A stretch of 64,000 nt of DNA from Lindgomyces ingoldianus (Eukaryota > Ascomycota > Dothideomycetes > Pleosporales > Lindgomycetaceae): the NCBI RefSeq assembly GCF_010093535.1, contig NW_022985227.1, forward strand, positions 16,924 to 80,923, given 5' to 3'. A program made the position numbers and the translations under genes. Below the pieces are notes generated by a model. That model was not told the origin of the DNA. It saw nothing but the letters and a program-made list of their open reading frames with translations, and searched no databases. Below are positions 1 to 12,571 of the stretch, one piece after another. Positions within the stretch are counted from its first letter, which is position 1. Each line of letters starts with the position of its first letter.

Positions 1-903
1 AAAGCAACATACTATCGCTATATTTAAAGTCTTTTAACAAATAATAGATAACTAAAGTACTATATAACTTTTATAAGCTAATTTTATAGTTAACTAATAA
101 AAGCTAAGTAATAATAAAAAGAAGGTAATTATTAAGAACATACTTAAGCTATATGCGTAAAGATTTTTCTTTTAGATAGTAGTTATAGATAATATAGCTA
201 ATTCTTTATAAACTAAGTGTAATCTAGGCTCTATTAGCATAAACTAGCCTAGTATATTTATAAAGTATTATCTAAAGCTTAAAGTAAACTTTAAGTATAA
301 CTATAACTATAAAAAAGCTTTTTATAAACATTTTAAAAAGTTTAAAGCTAGTTTAGCTTAATAAAGAATATTAAAGCTTAGTATAGCTTTTAAAATAATA
401 ACACATATAACTTTAATAAAATAGGCTTTATAAGGCTAAATATATGCTAACTATACTTACACTTAAACTCTACTTTAAGCTTTAAATAACACTTTATAAA
501 CATACTAGGCTAGTTTATGCTAACATAGCCTAGATTACACTTAGTGTGTAAAGAATTAGCTATATTAGTTATAACTACTATTTAAAAGAAAATTTTTTAT
601 GTATATAGCTTAAGTATGCTTTTAATAATTACTTACTTTTTATTATTACCTAGCCTTTATAAGTTAGCTATAAAATTAGCTTATAAAAGTTACTTAGCGC
701 TTTAGTTATTTATTATTTTTTTTAAAAGACTTTATATATAGCTGCAGCATGTTACTTTAAAAGATTTACATTTTATGTAAAAGATTAAAGTGTAAGCTAT
801 ATCTACTATTCTTTTAGTATGTTTAAGTAGTGTTATTAAGAATGCATTAGTGTATAAAGAGTAGTTTAGTAGGGTTTTAGCAAAAGTAAGTAACTTAGGT
901 GTA

Positions 904-2766
904 ACGTGCTTCACAGGCAAGTTGCTTACACACCTAAGTCGCTTACTTTTACTAAGACCCTACTACACTACTCTTTCTACACTAATGTGTTCCTAATAAC
1001 GCTACTTAAACATGTTAAAGAAACATTAGATGTAGCTTACACTTTAAGGTTTTAAATAAAATGTAACACTTTTTAAGTAACACACTATAGCTATTTATAA
1101 GGTTTTTTAAAAGATAATAAGTAACTAACACACTAAATAACTTTTCTAAGCTAATTATATAGCTAACTTATAAAAGCTAGATAATAATAAAAAGTAGGTA
1201 ATTATTTAGCACATACTTAAGCTAGATGCGCAAGGATTTCCCCCCTAGCTAGCAGCTATAGCTAATATAGCTAATTTTTTATACACTAAGTGTAATATAA
1301 GCTATATTAGTATAAACTAGCTTAATATATTTATTAAGTGTTACTTAAAGCTTAAAGAAAAGTTTAAGTGTAAGTATAACTATAAAAAAGCTTTTTATAA
1401 AATTTTTATAGTAATTTAAAGCTAGTTTAACTTTATAAAGAATATTAAAGCTAAGTATAGTATTTAGAATAATAATATATATAACTTTAATAAAATAAAG
1501 TTTATAATAAGCTAAATATCTACTAAAGTAGTTATTATAGGTTTAAAAAGACAAGAATAGCTAAAAGTAGTCTAGCTTAGTAGCTAGAAGTAGATAACAG
1601 CTATTTAAAGCATTAATACTAAAAAGTAAGCTATTTTACTTTTTATTATTTTTTAAAGTAGTAACTACTTTTTAAACTAGTATAAAAAAAATCTACTTTA
1701 AAATTAAGTTATTATAATTTTTAAGTGTAGCTAGACTATAAATTAGATTAGTTTAAACTAGTTAAAGCACTTTAACATATATATAAAGAAGTGTACTATT
1801 AGCAGCTACTATTTACTAGTTATTAATAGCTATAAAAGCTATAACTTACTTTATTTTTAGTAATACTATAAAGATAATAAAATTATTACTATTTATATAC
1901 TTTTTTACTTATTATACTTTTAATAGCTACTTAATATAGGTTGTTTTACTTTTTTAAAATAAAGTATAAAAGCGCTAAGCTAAAAACTTTATATATAACT
2001 AAATTACTTATATTATAAAAATAAAGTTTTTACTATACTTTAAAGTAAATTATAATACTATAATTACTTTTAGTAATATTTAAAAAAAGTTTTAGAGCAC
2101 TAAATTAGTTCTTTTTAACCTATAATAAGTTATAATAAGCTTTAATATAAAGTTGCGCACTCTATTACTACTACTACTTATATATAATAAGCCTTAGTAG
2201 TTATAAACTTTAAGTAATACTTTATAACTTAAGTTATAATTAATGCTTATAAAAATAAAAATTTAAAAGTATATAAATAGTTTACTAACTTTTATAGTTA
2301 AAGTGTTTAAAAAAGTTTTAAAAAAAGTAGTAATAATTATATATAAGCTAGTATTAGTATAATAAAAAATTACTAAGCTTTAAGTAGCTAATAAGGCTAC
2401 TATATAATATAAATTATATAAAAAAGTAAATTAAAGTAAAAAAAACTTTAATAATTTAAAAAAAGCTTACACTTAATAAGTTTAAAGAAGTTTAAAAGGC
2501 ATAGTAATAAAAAAAAGGTAAAAAAGTAGGTGTAAGCTAAAGTAAGTAAGCTATTCTAAAGGCGCTATAAATAGTGCAATTAGACTAGGCATAACACATA
2601 AATGTGTAAGCAAGAAGCAGAAGTAGTATTTAAATAATATTCTAGGCTGTACTGTACTATGTAGTGCTAGAGCAGGTTGTTATAGGCTATAATAGAGTTT
2701 GTTAGGGTGGGGTCTTGGCAAAAGTAAGCGACTTAGGTGTGTGAGCAACTCGCCCGTGAAGTATGT
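904..2766 (+). mobile_element. Fot1/pogo-like DNA transposon B, RIP-degraded
   Basis: The termini are inverted: ACGTGCTTCACAGGC on the left and the complement of GCCCGTGAAGTATGT on the right, flanked by TA (902-903 and 2767-2768), the target duplication of the Tc1/mariner superfamily. Its length of 1863 bases matches two other copies here once their insertions are removed (31323-34767 and 35197-48865), and it is the usual size of fungal Fot1 elements. It sits inside the TIR of element A. The interior is heavily mutated and has no open frame. Confidence 0.85.
1470..2640 (+). pseudogene. Fot1/pogo-type transposase remnant
   Basis: The transposase of this family is a DDE enzyme with a CENP-B-like DNA-binding N-terminus that cuts and pastes the element. 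Near 1485-1560 one frame reads YNFNK followed by a GKISTGVVVTGLKR-like stretch. This matches the conserved block of pogo transposases (YNFDETGF...VVTGS) with its acidic residue changed by G-to-A mutation. The far end (2330-2640) matches the basic C-terminal region that in copy D still shows a CRQCN...C zinc-knuckle-like motif. Stops are frequent throughout, so the gene is dead. The family call rests on two conserved blocks plus the TIR and TA target site. Confidence 0.65.
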
Positions 2767-2874
2767 TATAAGCAACTTGCCTGTAATGTACGTTATTCTT
2801 ATTTTATTAATTTAAATAAGAAAAAGCCTTAAAAGGCTTTACTAGCACTTTATATAATATTAAACTCTTCTAGA

Positions 2875-3044
2875 TGTAACGATTCTACAAATCGTTCCAT
2901 ATCAGGTCGCTTAGATCCTATCCGAAGGGTCCCTGTATCGGCCCCGACCATGACTCGACCCAGTCCCCTGAAGTTACCCCTATTCCCTCATGTATTTAGT
3001 CGCACCTCGCCCCTGTAGCTAGCTCGGCAGTTTTCTGATATCCC
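2875..3044 (+). repeat. Left part of a split LTR (TGTAAC family)
   Basis: It starts TGTAACGATTC, preceded by CTAGA (2870-2874). The same CTAGA follows the matching LTR end at 12566. The sequence agrees with the first ~180 bases of the complete solo LTR at 30905-31193 up to ...TTTTCTGATATCC, where it is broken by the insertion starting at 3045. The LTR resumes near 12447. Little RIP is visible. Confidence 0.8.
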
Positions 3045-3069
3045 AAAAAAAAAAAAAAAAAAAAAAAAA
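3045..3069 (+). repeat. Poly-A run of 25 at an insertion edge
   Basis: An uninterrupted A run sits exactly where the LTR copy is broken. It marks the left edge of the 9.4-kb insertion. No comparable run occurs at the other edge, so it could be a reverse-transcription or repair scar. Exact length may be affected by sequencing. Confidence 0.7.
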
Positions 3070-4329
3070 GCGTTAAGTTTGCAGTAATTAACGCAGATAC
3101 ATAAGTCGCTATTTAGTTTCTGTACACAAAGGATAGGAGATGCAAAAGGGCTCTAACTTAGCTTAATAAAGCTATATGTTAGATTGTCTATAACGTATTT
3201 CTTTATTGCCTCTAGCTCCTTAAGGTTCTGTTTGTACAACAGACTGTAACTGTTAGGGAGAGGCTCTATAAGGACAATCTTGTAGTTGTATAGACGATGT
3301 ACTAGTAGCTAGTGAGCTGCTGTGTGGCTAAATACATCTTAGTACTAATAGTATTTAGAGGGCAATTAGAGGTTTACTAATGCTTTAGTTTTATATTTAG
3401 CGTCTAACTATAAAGCTTACTTATCTTTAATTAACTACTTAATTTTATAAATAAAAGTTAAAAAGAACTTATTTTTTTTTCTTTTTATATTAAAATAAAA
3501 AGCATTTGCTAAAATTAGGGTAATAGTAGCTAAACAAACCTCCTTTAGAACTATTCTAGACTTCTTAATAAATAGGCAGAAGAACAATTTAAGTGTCTTT
3601 AGACTGTAGATAATAGGAGATCTGTATAATTTTAGTAGCCTTAGTAAACTCTTAATGTAGTAGATTATTAGGCTGTATAACTACTAAAATTAGTTCTTTT
3701 TCTATAGTGTGTTGCGTTGTTTAATATCTAGCTCTACTTTTTTATTACGCGCAGGCTAAGTTAATTGCATAAGCAAGGGCAGCAAAGGTTTGTAGGTAGG
3801 CAGATATTTACTAGGCTATATAATCTAATTCCTTTCTGTATCTAGCTAGAGTTTAAAATAACATAACTATTTAATGCTAATAATGTAATCCTAGAAGCTA
3901 AGGTCTATAATAACAAAAAAGCAGTTTTAGATGCTTCTTCTATTAATTTACATATGCAGGCAGATATACTAGTAGATAGGGACTTAAATCTAATCTTAAA
4001 AACCCTTAACTATAACTTTAAATAGTAAGCGTTAGATAAAGATATAGAGGCATTAGAATAATAACTTAGCAGTTATTAAGTTAATAAATAAAAAACTATA
4101 GGCCTTAGTATTAACTAAAAGATTTAAACAGACTTTAATGCTTTTTAAATACAAAATAGTAGGGACTTAGAAGTGTTTTCCTCTAAACAGGTGTAATAAA
4201 TTAATGTTTAATAGATTATACTTACTTAAGCCTAAGATAAAGAGTTTTTCTAGGTGTTACTGTTTTCTATCTAGAAGGCATCTAGATTAAAGTTATTTAT
4301 ATTTATAAATTCTTCTTTAAAATCTTACT

Positions 4330-5300
4330 GCTCTACCTCTATTTTTTATACTTTAAAGATAGGGTAGTTACTAGCAAAATGTCTTAGTTTTCTATAATTA
4401 TAATAGTTGCTAGGAGTTGTTTGTCTTTCTAGGGCAGGTGTCTGGCTAGATTGTCTATAGGTAACTAAGGTGGATCAGGGTAGTAATAGAGGTGCAGGTC
4501 AGGGTGCACTAGAATAGTATACTGCCTTAGATGTATTACTAGAAACCTTCTAAGACTAATTTGTACTAGGTCTAATAGTAGACTATTAGGTAAGATTAAC
4601 AGTTTACTTTAAAATAGCAGGAGTATTTCTTCTTTCTATGTTGTAGGCTGTTAGGTGGGCTACTATAGTCTTAAAGAAGCCCTTTTAAGTGTGCTTAAAA
4701 CCTAAGTTTAGTACTCTTAGGCTAGGTAGTATTTTTTTTTATAGGTAAAAAAACTATTCTGCTTTTAATATAGACTTTTTAACAGTAGCACTAATAAAGT
4801 AAGCTTTAAAGGTAAGAAACATTTCTTTTTTACTTATTTTTAAAGTTTAAAACACCTGTTGCGCCTCTATTTTTTTATTACCAGTAGTAAAGTAAGTTTA
4901 TAAAAGCTTAATTATTTTTTTTATGTTTCTAAACTAAAAGTTATCTAATTTAGCTAGGTATCTAGGCTCTAGGTATTTCTTTGCAATACTAGCAGTGTGT
5001 CCCCATACTAACGCTATGCGTGCGCGCTTACTCTAATAGTAATCTGCATTAATGTTAAGTCTATCTATAATAGAGGCTTACTATTATTTAAACATAAGTT
5101 CTTTGCTATCTATAAGGTTCTTAATTTTAGGCGTGTGTTTAGTAAGGTAGCTTTAAGAGAGCTTAAGGGTGCTTAAAAGGTCTCTTACTATTAGAGTAGC
5201 AGAGGTAATTTAAGGCATTATTATAGGTAATTTAGTAGTTAGTAGGGGTTAATTAGGACTAATAGTTTTTAATCTAGTTAGCTGTTTAATTTATGCTTTT
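4330..5300 (-). pseudogene. Gag remnant with zinc knuckle
   Basis: Read on the minus strand, about 4900-5080 gives ...ALVWGHTA..AKKYLEPRYLAKLDNF, resembling the capsid part of retrotransposon Gag. About 4375-4415 gives YYNYRKLRHFASNYP, which has CCHC zinc-knuckle spacing with the cysteines lost through C-to-T or G-to-A changes. Gag packages element RNA. Many stops are present. The family assignment is by motif only. Confidence 0.5.
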
Positions 5301-5312
5301 AATTAAGCAACT

Positions 5313-5587
5313 TGTGACGGTCCTACGCAGAGAGCTCTGTCGCGCTTCACATGACGAGCTGCCCGTGCAGCCAATCAGGATATAGGGGGTGCGACTGGCG
5401 CAACGCTATTAGTTTGCTTAGCGCTAGCGTCCTTGCTAGCGCCTTAGCGCTGTAAGCACTTCTTCTGCAGAGCTGCCCTTAAAGCTCCCTTTCTCCTCTC
5501 TATCTTAGTGTAGCTAAAATAGAGCTAACCTACTCTACCTTACTTCCCTAGCTCTATATAGTAGTAGAAACAGTACTTATTATTACA
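5313..5587 (+). repeat. 5' LTR of the chromovirus
   Basis: 275 bases, starting TGTGACGGTC. It differs from the 3' LTR mostly by transitions, and many G/C bases persist in GCGC contexts. A tRNA primer site was not identified with confidence in the bases just inside. Confidence 0.9.
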
Positions 5588-5869
5588 TTACACTAAGATT
5601 ATCTTATTTAGCTAGAGGACAGTAATATAATATTTAGGTCTACTGTGCAGTTAGCTCTAAGAGCTTAATCTGCTAACTAACCCTTACTTAAACAGATCTA
5701 CTAGTATAACTAGGCTAAGCCTTAGTTTGTTAATAATAGCTATCTGCCTTAAAGCCCTAGTTAGGCTAGGCAACTATAAAAGTAACACTAAGTAATAATT
5801 AGATTATTGCACCTTATTAAGAAGCTCTAAGCTAGGAGCGCTGCTGCTCTAGTTTAAATTAACTGTAGG

Positions 5870-8800
5870 GGGGGGCCTACTGTACTAACTACCACCGCAA
5901 CAACGCGAAGAGAGCCGCAGGCTCTGTACAAACCCACGTACAAACCCACCACTAATCAACTATCAGCCCCACTGTCACCAGACCCAGGGCTCACACTACA
6001 CTATACCTCTGCGGACTGCTAGACCCTAGAGTAGAGGGAAGGAGCTAAGAGCACTAGAATAGGGAAGCTATTAAGGATTAAAATGCGCATTAATTCTACT
6101 GCCTAGCCCACTAGCAACGCCTATACGCCTAAACTAAGGACGCTGCTATGCTAGGCCTAGTTCTACGCTAATAATGTGTTTAAGGAGGACTACGCTATTA
6201 AGACTACACGCGCGCGCGCTTAGTAAGCTAGAAAAGCACTATTATTCTAAACAGAGGCTATTACCTAGAGTACTACTAATTATAATTTAATTAGCCTCTA
6301 CCTAGACCTACTAAACCTTATAGCTGTAGATTACGCAGTTGTAGCAAATAAGCTGCTACAGCAGTTATTAAAAGTGTAAGCTTATTAAGACTACACTAAT
6401 ACTTTTACTAAAGTAGTTAATGTAGTAAAAGCTAAGTAAGTAAAAGTTAGTAAGAAGCTATAAAAGCTTTAAAGCTTACTAAATAAAACTTTTAAACGCC
6501 TAGCTAATTATAAAAATAAAGTTAAAAAACTTAAAGCTGCTACTACACTAGTGTGTAACTAATTATTCTTTTTAGATAAAGCTTATTAAGTGCTAAGAAG
6601 CACACCTATGCTAACTACACTAAAAAAGCAACTATAATTTAACCTAGCTACACTAAAAACACCTAACCTCTCTTATATTAGTACTGTAAGCTAGGGAGCT
6701 AGGCTAAAACTGTTAGCTAAAGTAGAGAATCTGCCTAAGTTTATAGGCAAAAATAATGTTAAATTTAACTACTAGAAAGACCTTTTAATAGGTAAGCTAC
6801 TTTATAATGTAGACTACTTTATACCTATAGATAGTAACCTTATAAAGAAAAAAAACACTTAAGTACACTATACTAAAAGTAAGGTAAGTAGTTAAGTGCT
6901 AAGTTAACTAGTTCTTTACTTTAAAGCCTAAAAGCAGTAAAGTAAGCTAGTAATAACTAAAAATATTATAAGCTTTTTAAAAAGGAACTTTAAAGATACT
7001 AACTAGTAAATAAAAGCTAAGACTAAGCTTTACTAGCTTAAAATAAAGCTATCTTAGAATTTTAAAGACTTTAAGGCCTAGTTTATGTGCCTTATAAATA
7101 AAGCTAAGCTGCTGCTTAAGCAGTAAAAGGATAAGATCTATAACGCTTTATTAAGTTAGCTTTAAGTATATATAAAGACTTACTATAACAACCTAATAGT
7201 TAGCTTCTTTAATTATATAAAGTAAGCTTACTAGATATTCTTTTTACTGCAGAGGTTTACTGCAGAGTTAAGTGTGTAACATGTGCAGAGAGGTTAAGAG
7301 AAGCTTACGCATTAGAATGTTTTTTAACCTGCTGCTACTACTACTGCTCTAATAACTCTAGTAACGCCCTAAGTATAAGCAGCTTTAATAAAAGATGCTG
7401 TAACCTACTACTTATACTATTAGCTAGAACATATAAGTTGCAACTGCCTTTACACCTGCGCTAAAAGCAAAGCTATAGAAGTAGTGTAGAAGCTAAACGC
7501 TGTAAGCTTTAGTAAGGACAGTAAATTAAAAGAAGACTTACTCTAGAAAAAGTTTTCTTTTTAGAGTTAATAGACAAAGCGCTAGCGCAGAAGCTACGTA
7601 AGCTGCTATTTAGTAGTAAGCTTTTTATGCTGCCCTGCTGCGTCTCTGCTAGAGGAATTACTGTACGCTTAAATAGTCTTATTAACATAGGGGCTAGCAG
7701 CTATAATCTAATCTACTTATAACACTTGCAGACAATCTAGAAGCACCTATAGCCTAAGATGCTTAGCATTAAGTCTATCTTTATTATAGAATATAATAAT
7801 TAACTAAATAGACAGGTAGATAAGTACTTCTATATAAATTTAGTAATTAATAGCTACTAGCTGCTTATACTTTTTATCCTCTATAATATAAGCTGTTATA
7901 ACTTAATTATAAGCTATAAGGTTTTTAAAAAGGCTAGTGTTTAGATTAACTATAAGAAATAATTAATTTAGTAGCTAAATAATAATTAAACATAGAACTA
8001 TAAGCGTAATATTATTATCTCTATGTGCAGCGTGTTCTTACAGATTAACTAATCTTATTAAGTAAACACTAACTAATAAGATAAGTTTATAAAAATATTA
8101 AAAATTAATTAATACTAACTTTAATTAACTTAGAAGCATAATTAGCAGTAGAACTTAAAAAAGATAAAAAAGTAACTTAATCTTTAACTAATACCCCTTA
8201 GCGCTAATTAAGCGCGCTAATGTTAACTAGCTGTCTCTAAAAAAGCACTTGCTAAGGCAGGGCTAGAGGTAAACATAATTAACGCTGCTATGTTTATGCT
8301 ACATGTAAAGCGCAGAGATGTTATAATTAAATATATTAGTGTCTATAAAGTTAATTAACTAATTAAGGACTATTAAGCACCTGTAATAGTTAATTCTAAA
8401 AATAAGCTTTAACAGCTAATGCTTAAGAAGTTACTATCCCCTGCGTACGCTAGAGCTACGCTAGCCTACTTTTTAAAGAGAGACTTAGATAAACTGCTGC
8501 TGCACTAACCTAGTGTTAACTATAATATTAAGCTAACAGTAGAGAACACCTTATTAAGCAGCCTGCTATACAGCATGTCTCTAGAGCAGCTTAGGCTAGT
8601 TAAGGACTATCTAGACAACTACCTGCAACGCAGATTTATTATGCATAGTAACGCTAGCTACGCTTCTCTAGTCTTGTTTACTAAGAAGCTAAAAAAGAGG
8701 TAAAGGTTCTGCGTAGACTATTATAAGCTTAATATAATTATAAAAAAAAACACTTACTTAATACCTCTAATCTAGAAAACACTTACATAGCTAGCTGCAG

Positions 8801-11520
8801 CTAAGGTCTTTACTAAGCTTAATATATAACAGGCGTTTTATTGTATTTAGCTTACTAAAGAGGTTAAGGACCTAACTACCTTCTAAATACACTATAGTAA
8901 CTATAAGTATTACGTGCTGCTTTTTAGACTTTATAATAGCCCTGTAACTTTTTAGTAATATATTAATTAGGTTTTACACAGCTTACTTAATAACTTTTGT
9001 ATAGCTTACTTTAATAACATTTTAATCTACTTAGACAACTTTTTATAGCATAAGGCATATATTACTAAGGTCTTATATTATTTATAAGACACTAGCCTAC
9101 AGATTAACTTTAAGAAAAGTAAATTTATAGTTACTAAAATAAAATTCTTAGGTCTTATTATTAGCATAAACAGAATTTATAAGAACTCTGCTAAGGTAGC
9201 TGCTGTCTAAGACTAGCCTATACTAACTTTAATTAAGAGCCTACAGTTGTTCCTAGGGTTCTACAACTTCTACTGCGCCTTCCTTAAGAACTATAGTTGC
9301 ATTATACAGCTGCTTACAAAGCTGCTTAAGTGTGGCGCCTAGCATTCTTTAGAAGAGCATAAGTTAGCTGTGTTTAAGCGCGCTAAAAACTTTATGCTGT
9401 TAAACAACATCTTTACGCACTACTTGCTAGATTATAAGACGCATATAAAGACTAACATAAGCAATAGAGTTGTTACAGGAGTACTATTATAGCTGCAAGA
9501 CAACAGCATCTAGCGCTCTATAGCGTTCTACTCTAAGACTATAAGCCTGCTGCAGATAAACTATAACATACATAATAAAAAAATGCTTATAGTTATTTAA
9601 GGCTTATAAGAGTAGTAAGTGCAGCTAATAAGCTTATAATAAAATAAGCTGTTTATAGTAATTACTAACTACTAAGCTTTTAAGTACTTTACTGTTAAGC
9701 GTAAGCTTACTCCTTACTAGATGTAATAGGCTATGCTAATAGCAGACTTTAACCTTATGCTAACCTACTGCCTAGGCACTGCTAATGTTATTGCAGATGT
9801 GCTATTAAGAAAGTAAAAGAAGCTTAAAACATAAAAAAAAAAAGATAAGGCTACTTATACACACTCTTTTTTAAGCTAGAAGTAGATTAGTGTTAGTCTT
9901 ATTACTTAATTACACGCTGCCCTGTAGAGCACCTCTCTGCTAAATAAGAAGCTTATAAAGCTGCTGCTAATAAATTAACTATATAAGCTTATTAATTAGA
10001 TTCTAGATGCTAATTAAAATTATAAAAGCTTATAATACTGCTATAATAAAGCGCAGGATTCTAGCTTATAATAGAAGATTAATGCTAAGGGCTTACTACT
10101 AAAGAAAAGAAAGCTTGTAGTTTTAGCTATCTAGTTCCTAAGGACCTACTTTATCTGCGCTGTTTATGTAACACAACTTACTGCACATTCTAGGACTAGA
10201 AAAACAACTAAGCTACTGCATAAGCAGTACTACTAGCTAAGCATAAGCTAGAATATTAAGACCTACATTAGCGCTTATAAGGCCTGTTAGTAGAGCTATA
10301 TCTTTTAAAATAAGACCCTAGGGCTTTTTAAGCTGCTGCTAATACCTAAGTAAGCATAGTAAAACATTTTTATAAATTTTAAGTTATTCCTACTTAATTA
10401 AGCTAGCTATAATAATGTGTTTATTATAGTAGACTGTCTAAGTAAGTGCTGCTTCTTACTGCTGTGCTATAAGACTATTACTGCTGTAGAGGCTGCAGAC
10501 CTATACTATTGCTATATCTAGCGCGTCTATAGACCCTCTTAATTAATTGTCTCTAACTGTAGACTATAGTTTACCTTTGCATTTATAGACAAGCTTTACT
10601 GCTTTACTAGTGTTAAATAAAAGCTCTTTATGCCCTACTATCTCTAAACTAATAGTAACATAGAGGTGCTAAATTAGTATATTAACTAGCAACTGTGTTT
10701 ATTTATTAATTACTTCTAAGATAACTAGTTAAACCTGCTGCCCTACATAGACTAGGCTTAAGCATTTTTACTGCATAAAATAATAGGGTTATTACTATTT
10801 AAAATTAAGTTTAGCTATTATCTAACACACTACTAAGACTAGAAGGCACGTATAAGACGCTTACTAACTACGCTAGAGTAGATTTTACATAAAAAGGCTT
10901 AAAGCTATGCTAAGCTCTACTATAACACTGTATAATAAGTAATTAAGATTATAAAGAAAAGCATTACTTAAGCTTAAAAGCAGTAAGCAGCTTAGGTAAA
11001 TAAAAAGTAGCATAAGCCTAACTTTATAGTAAGTAACAAGGTATACATAACCTTTAAGGGCTTTACTATAGGGCGCTCTAGCTAGAAGCTTAACTAGCAG
11101 ATGTACAGGCCCTATCTAATTATAGGCATAAGAGGTTATTTGTACTAGCTTAAGCTCCCCCTGTACATAAGGATGCACAACATCTTCTACGCAAACTGCT
11201 TACAGCAGGCAGCACCTACAACGCTGCTAGGTTAGGTTAAGCCCCTAGAGGAGCTAATTAAGGTTAACAGTTACCTTAAGTAGTAGGTTTAGGACATCCT
11301 AGATAGTTGTGTCTACCGCAGGCGTCTCTAATACTAAGCCTTATGGGTAGGCTATAATCCTAACCCTACCTAGTATAATGCTAACAGATTCCTTAGAGCT
11401 CTGCATAAGGTAAGAGACTTCTACTAAGCATATCCTACTAAGCCTAGTCTACTAGCGCGACTAGACGCCTAGTTGCAAGTGTATAAAAAAGGTAAGAATA
11501 TAAAACTTATAGAGGTTAAT
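5870..11520 (+). pseudogene. Gag-Pol polyprotein remnant with C-terminal chromodomain
   Basis: This would encode the polyprotein of a Ty3/gypsy retrotransposon. Visible blocks in order are: Gag (about 6700-7300, FNY.KDLLIGKLLYN); a knuckle-like region near 7430; protease (about 7660-7710, LNSLINIGASS, where D-T-G-A is expected); RT (about 8690-9060, FCVDYYKLN and YFNNILIY, where the catalytic pair should be DD); RNase H (about 9440-9600, SNRVVTGVLL); integrase (about 10150-10900); and a chromodomain (about 11270-11450, DILDSCVYRRRL, ALWVGYNPNPT). The chromodomain places it among chromoviruses, which target histone marks. Dozens of stops, mostly TAG and TAA where Q or W would be, make it non-functional. 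Confidence 0.85.
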
Positions 11521-11616
11521 AATTAACCTACACTAGAGTCTTAACTAGTTTAAAGACTAACATAAAGGCGCTAAACTACCTAGTCTTAGGGATAAGACTG
11601 CCTTAGAAGGGGGTGA

Positions 11617-11891
11617 TGTGACAGTCCTACGCAGAGAGCTCTGTCGCGCTTCACATAACAAGCTGCCTGTGCAGCTAATTAGGATATAGGGGGTGTAACT
11701 AGCGCAACGCTATTAGTTTGCTTAGCGCTAGCGTCCTTACTAGCGCCTTAGCGCTGCAAGCACTTCTTCTGCAGAGCTGCCCTTAAAGCTCCCTTTCTCC
11801 TCTCTATCTTAGTGTAGCTAAAATAGAGCCGACCTACTCTGCCTTGCTTCCCCAGCTCCATACAGTAGTAGAGACAGTGCTTGTCATCACA
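11617..11891 (+). repeat. 3' LTR of the chromovirus
   Basis: 275 bases, starting TGTGACAGTC and ending TCATCACA, followed by target duplication CAACT. Its last ~70 bases are less mutated than the 5' copy. Confidence 0.9.
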
Positions 11892-12399
11892 CAACTTAGT
11901 TTTTAAGGGCTATATTGCTATAGTTTAACTTTAAATTTAGTAGGTCTTTAGCTTTAGGTTCTATAAAAGAGGGTTTAGCTGTTAAAGTAGATAGTTATTT
12001 AGTTCTAGAGGCAGGCATCTTGCCTTAGCTGCAGCTAGAATAGGTTGCAGTCCTTATAATAGGATCTAATAGTAGTTAAGGGTTAAGCATTAGTAGTTAT
12101 CCTTAATCTTAATAGGTTATTAGTAGTTTTTAAGTTTCTACCTTAGCGCACTTTTTATAACTTTTTTAAAGGCAATTCTAATTATAAGGGATAAGAAGTT
12201 CTAAACTTAAAGGCTTTAGTTAATAAAAAGTCTCTAGGATTCTATCTGTACTAACTAAATAATTTAATGTAACAGTGTATAAGAAATTGCAACCTAAACT
12301 AAATTAAACGCTTTTTAGAACTTAGACGTAGTTAAATAAACAATTAATGCAATATTATTAATAAGGCTGTTACTAGCAAAAGCAAGTTTTCTAATATAA

Positions 12400-12566
12400 T
12401 GTAACAGCGCAGGCAAGACAATGGGTCCAAATGCGGTATGAATCCTACGTACAAGGCCTATAGGTGTCATTAGTATTCCCAGGTCTCTGAGTCCCCACGC
12501 CCTCCCATATGCCTCTGAGTGGATTCATACCGCATTCAGACCCATTGTCTTGCCTGCGCTGTTACA
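12400..12566. repeat. LTR right part preceded by an inverted copy of its own end
   Basis: Bases 12447-12566 are the right part of the LTR begun at 2875, ending GTTACA before the matching CTAGA (12567-12571). Bases 12400-12446 are the exact reverse complement of its last ~46 bases, so the segment can fold into a long hairpin. The inverted piece belongs to the interrupting gag element, whose LTR is oriented the other way. Confidence 0.75.
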
Positions 12567-12571
12567 CTAGA

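Larger units (their letters stand above)
1..2793. mobile_element. Fold-back Fot1-derived element A, left-truncated by the window
   Basis: Bases 1-360 and 420-901 are imperfect inverted copies of the same Fot1-like end, the same layout as the complete fold-back element at 53776-54875. The right terminus is split: the arm stops at 901 in the middle of the TIR and resumes at 2769-2793, ending ACGT next to a TA target base pair. The split is caused by the element at 904-2766. By comparison with the complete copy, the missing left end lies roughly 190 bases outside the window. It is very AT-rich and contains no gene. Confidence 0.75.
5313..11891 (+). mobile_element. Full-length Ty3/gypsy chromovirus, RIP-inactivated
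   Basis: Two 275-base LTRs (5313-5587 and 11617-11891) begin TGTGAC and end TCACA or TTACA. They are flanked by the 5-base target duplication CAACT (5308-5312 and 11892-11896). A purine tract (AGAAGGGGGTGA) lies directly before the right LTR, fixing the plus orientation. The 6.58-kb interior reads gag, protease, reverse transcriptase, RNase H, integrase, chromodomain. It sits inside the gag-bearing element 3070-12446, so it is the younger insertion. Confidence 0.93.
3070..12446 (-). mobile_element. Non-autonomous gag-bearing retroelement, interrupted by a gypsy element
   Basis: Bases 4880-5312 and 11897-12400 match the interior of the short LTR element at 32355-33932, in the same order and orientation. 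The minus strand carries a gag-like region with a zinc knuckle. No reverse transcriptase is recognisable between the knuckle (about 4400) and the poly-A edge at 3069, so it was probably a gag-only element depending on a relative. A complete gypsy element (5313-11891) is inserted in it with target duplication CAACT. The right edge is a 46-base inverted copy of the LTR end (12400-12446). Confidence 0.6.
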
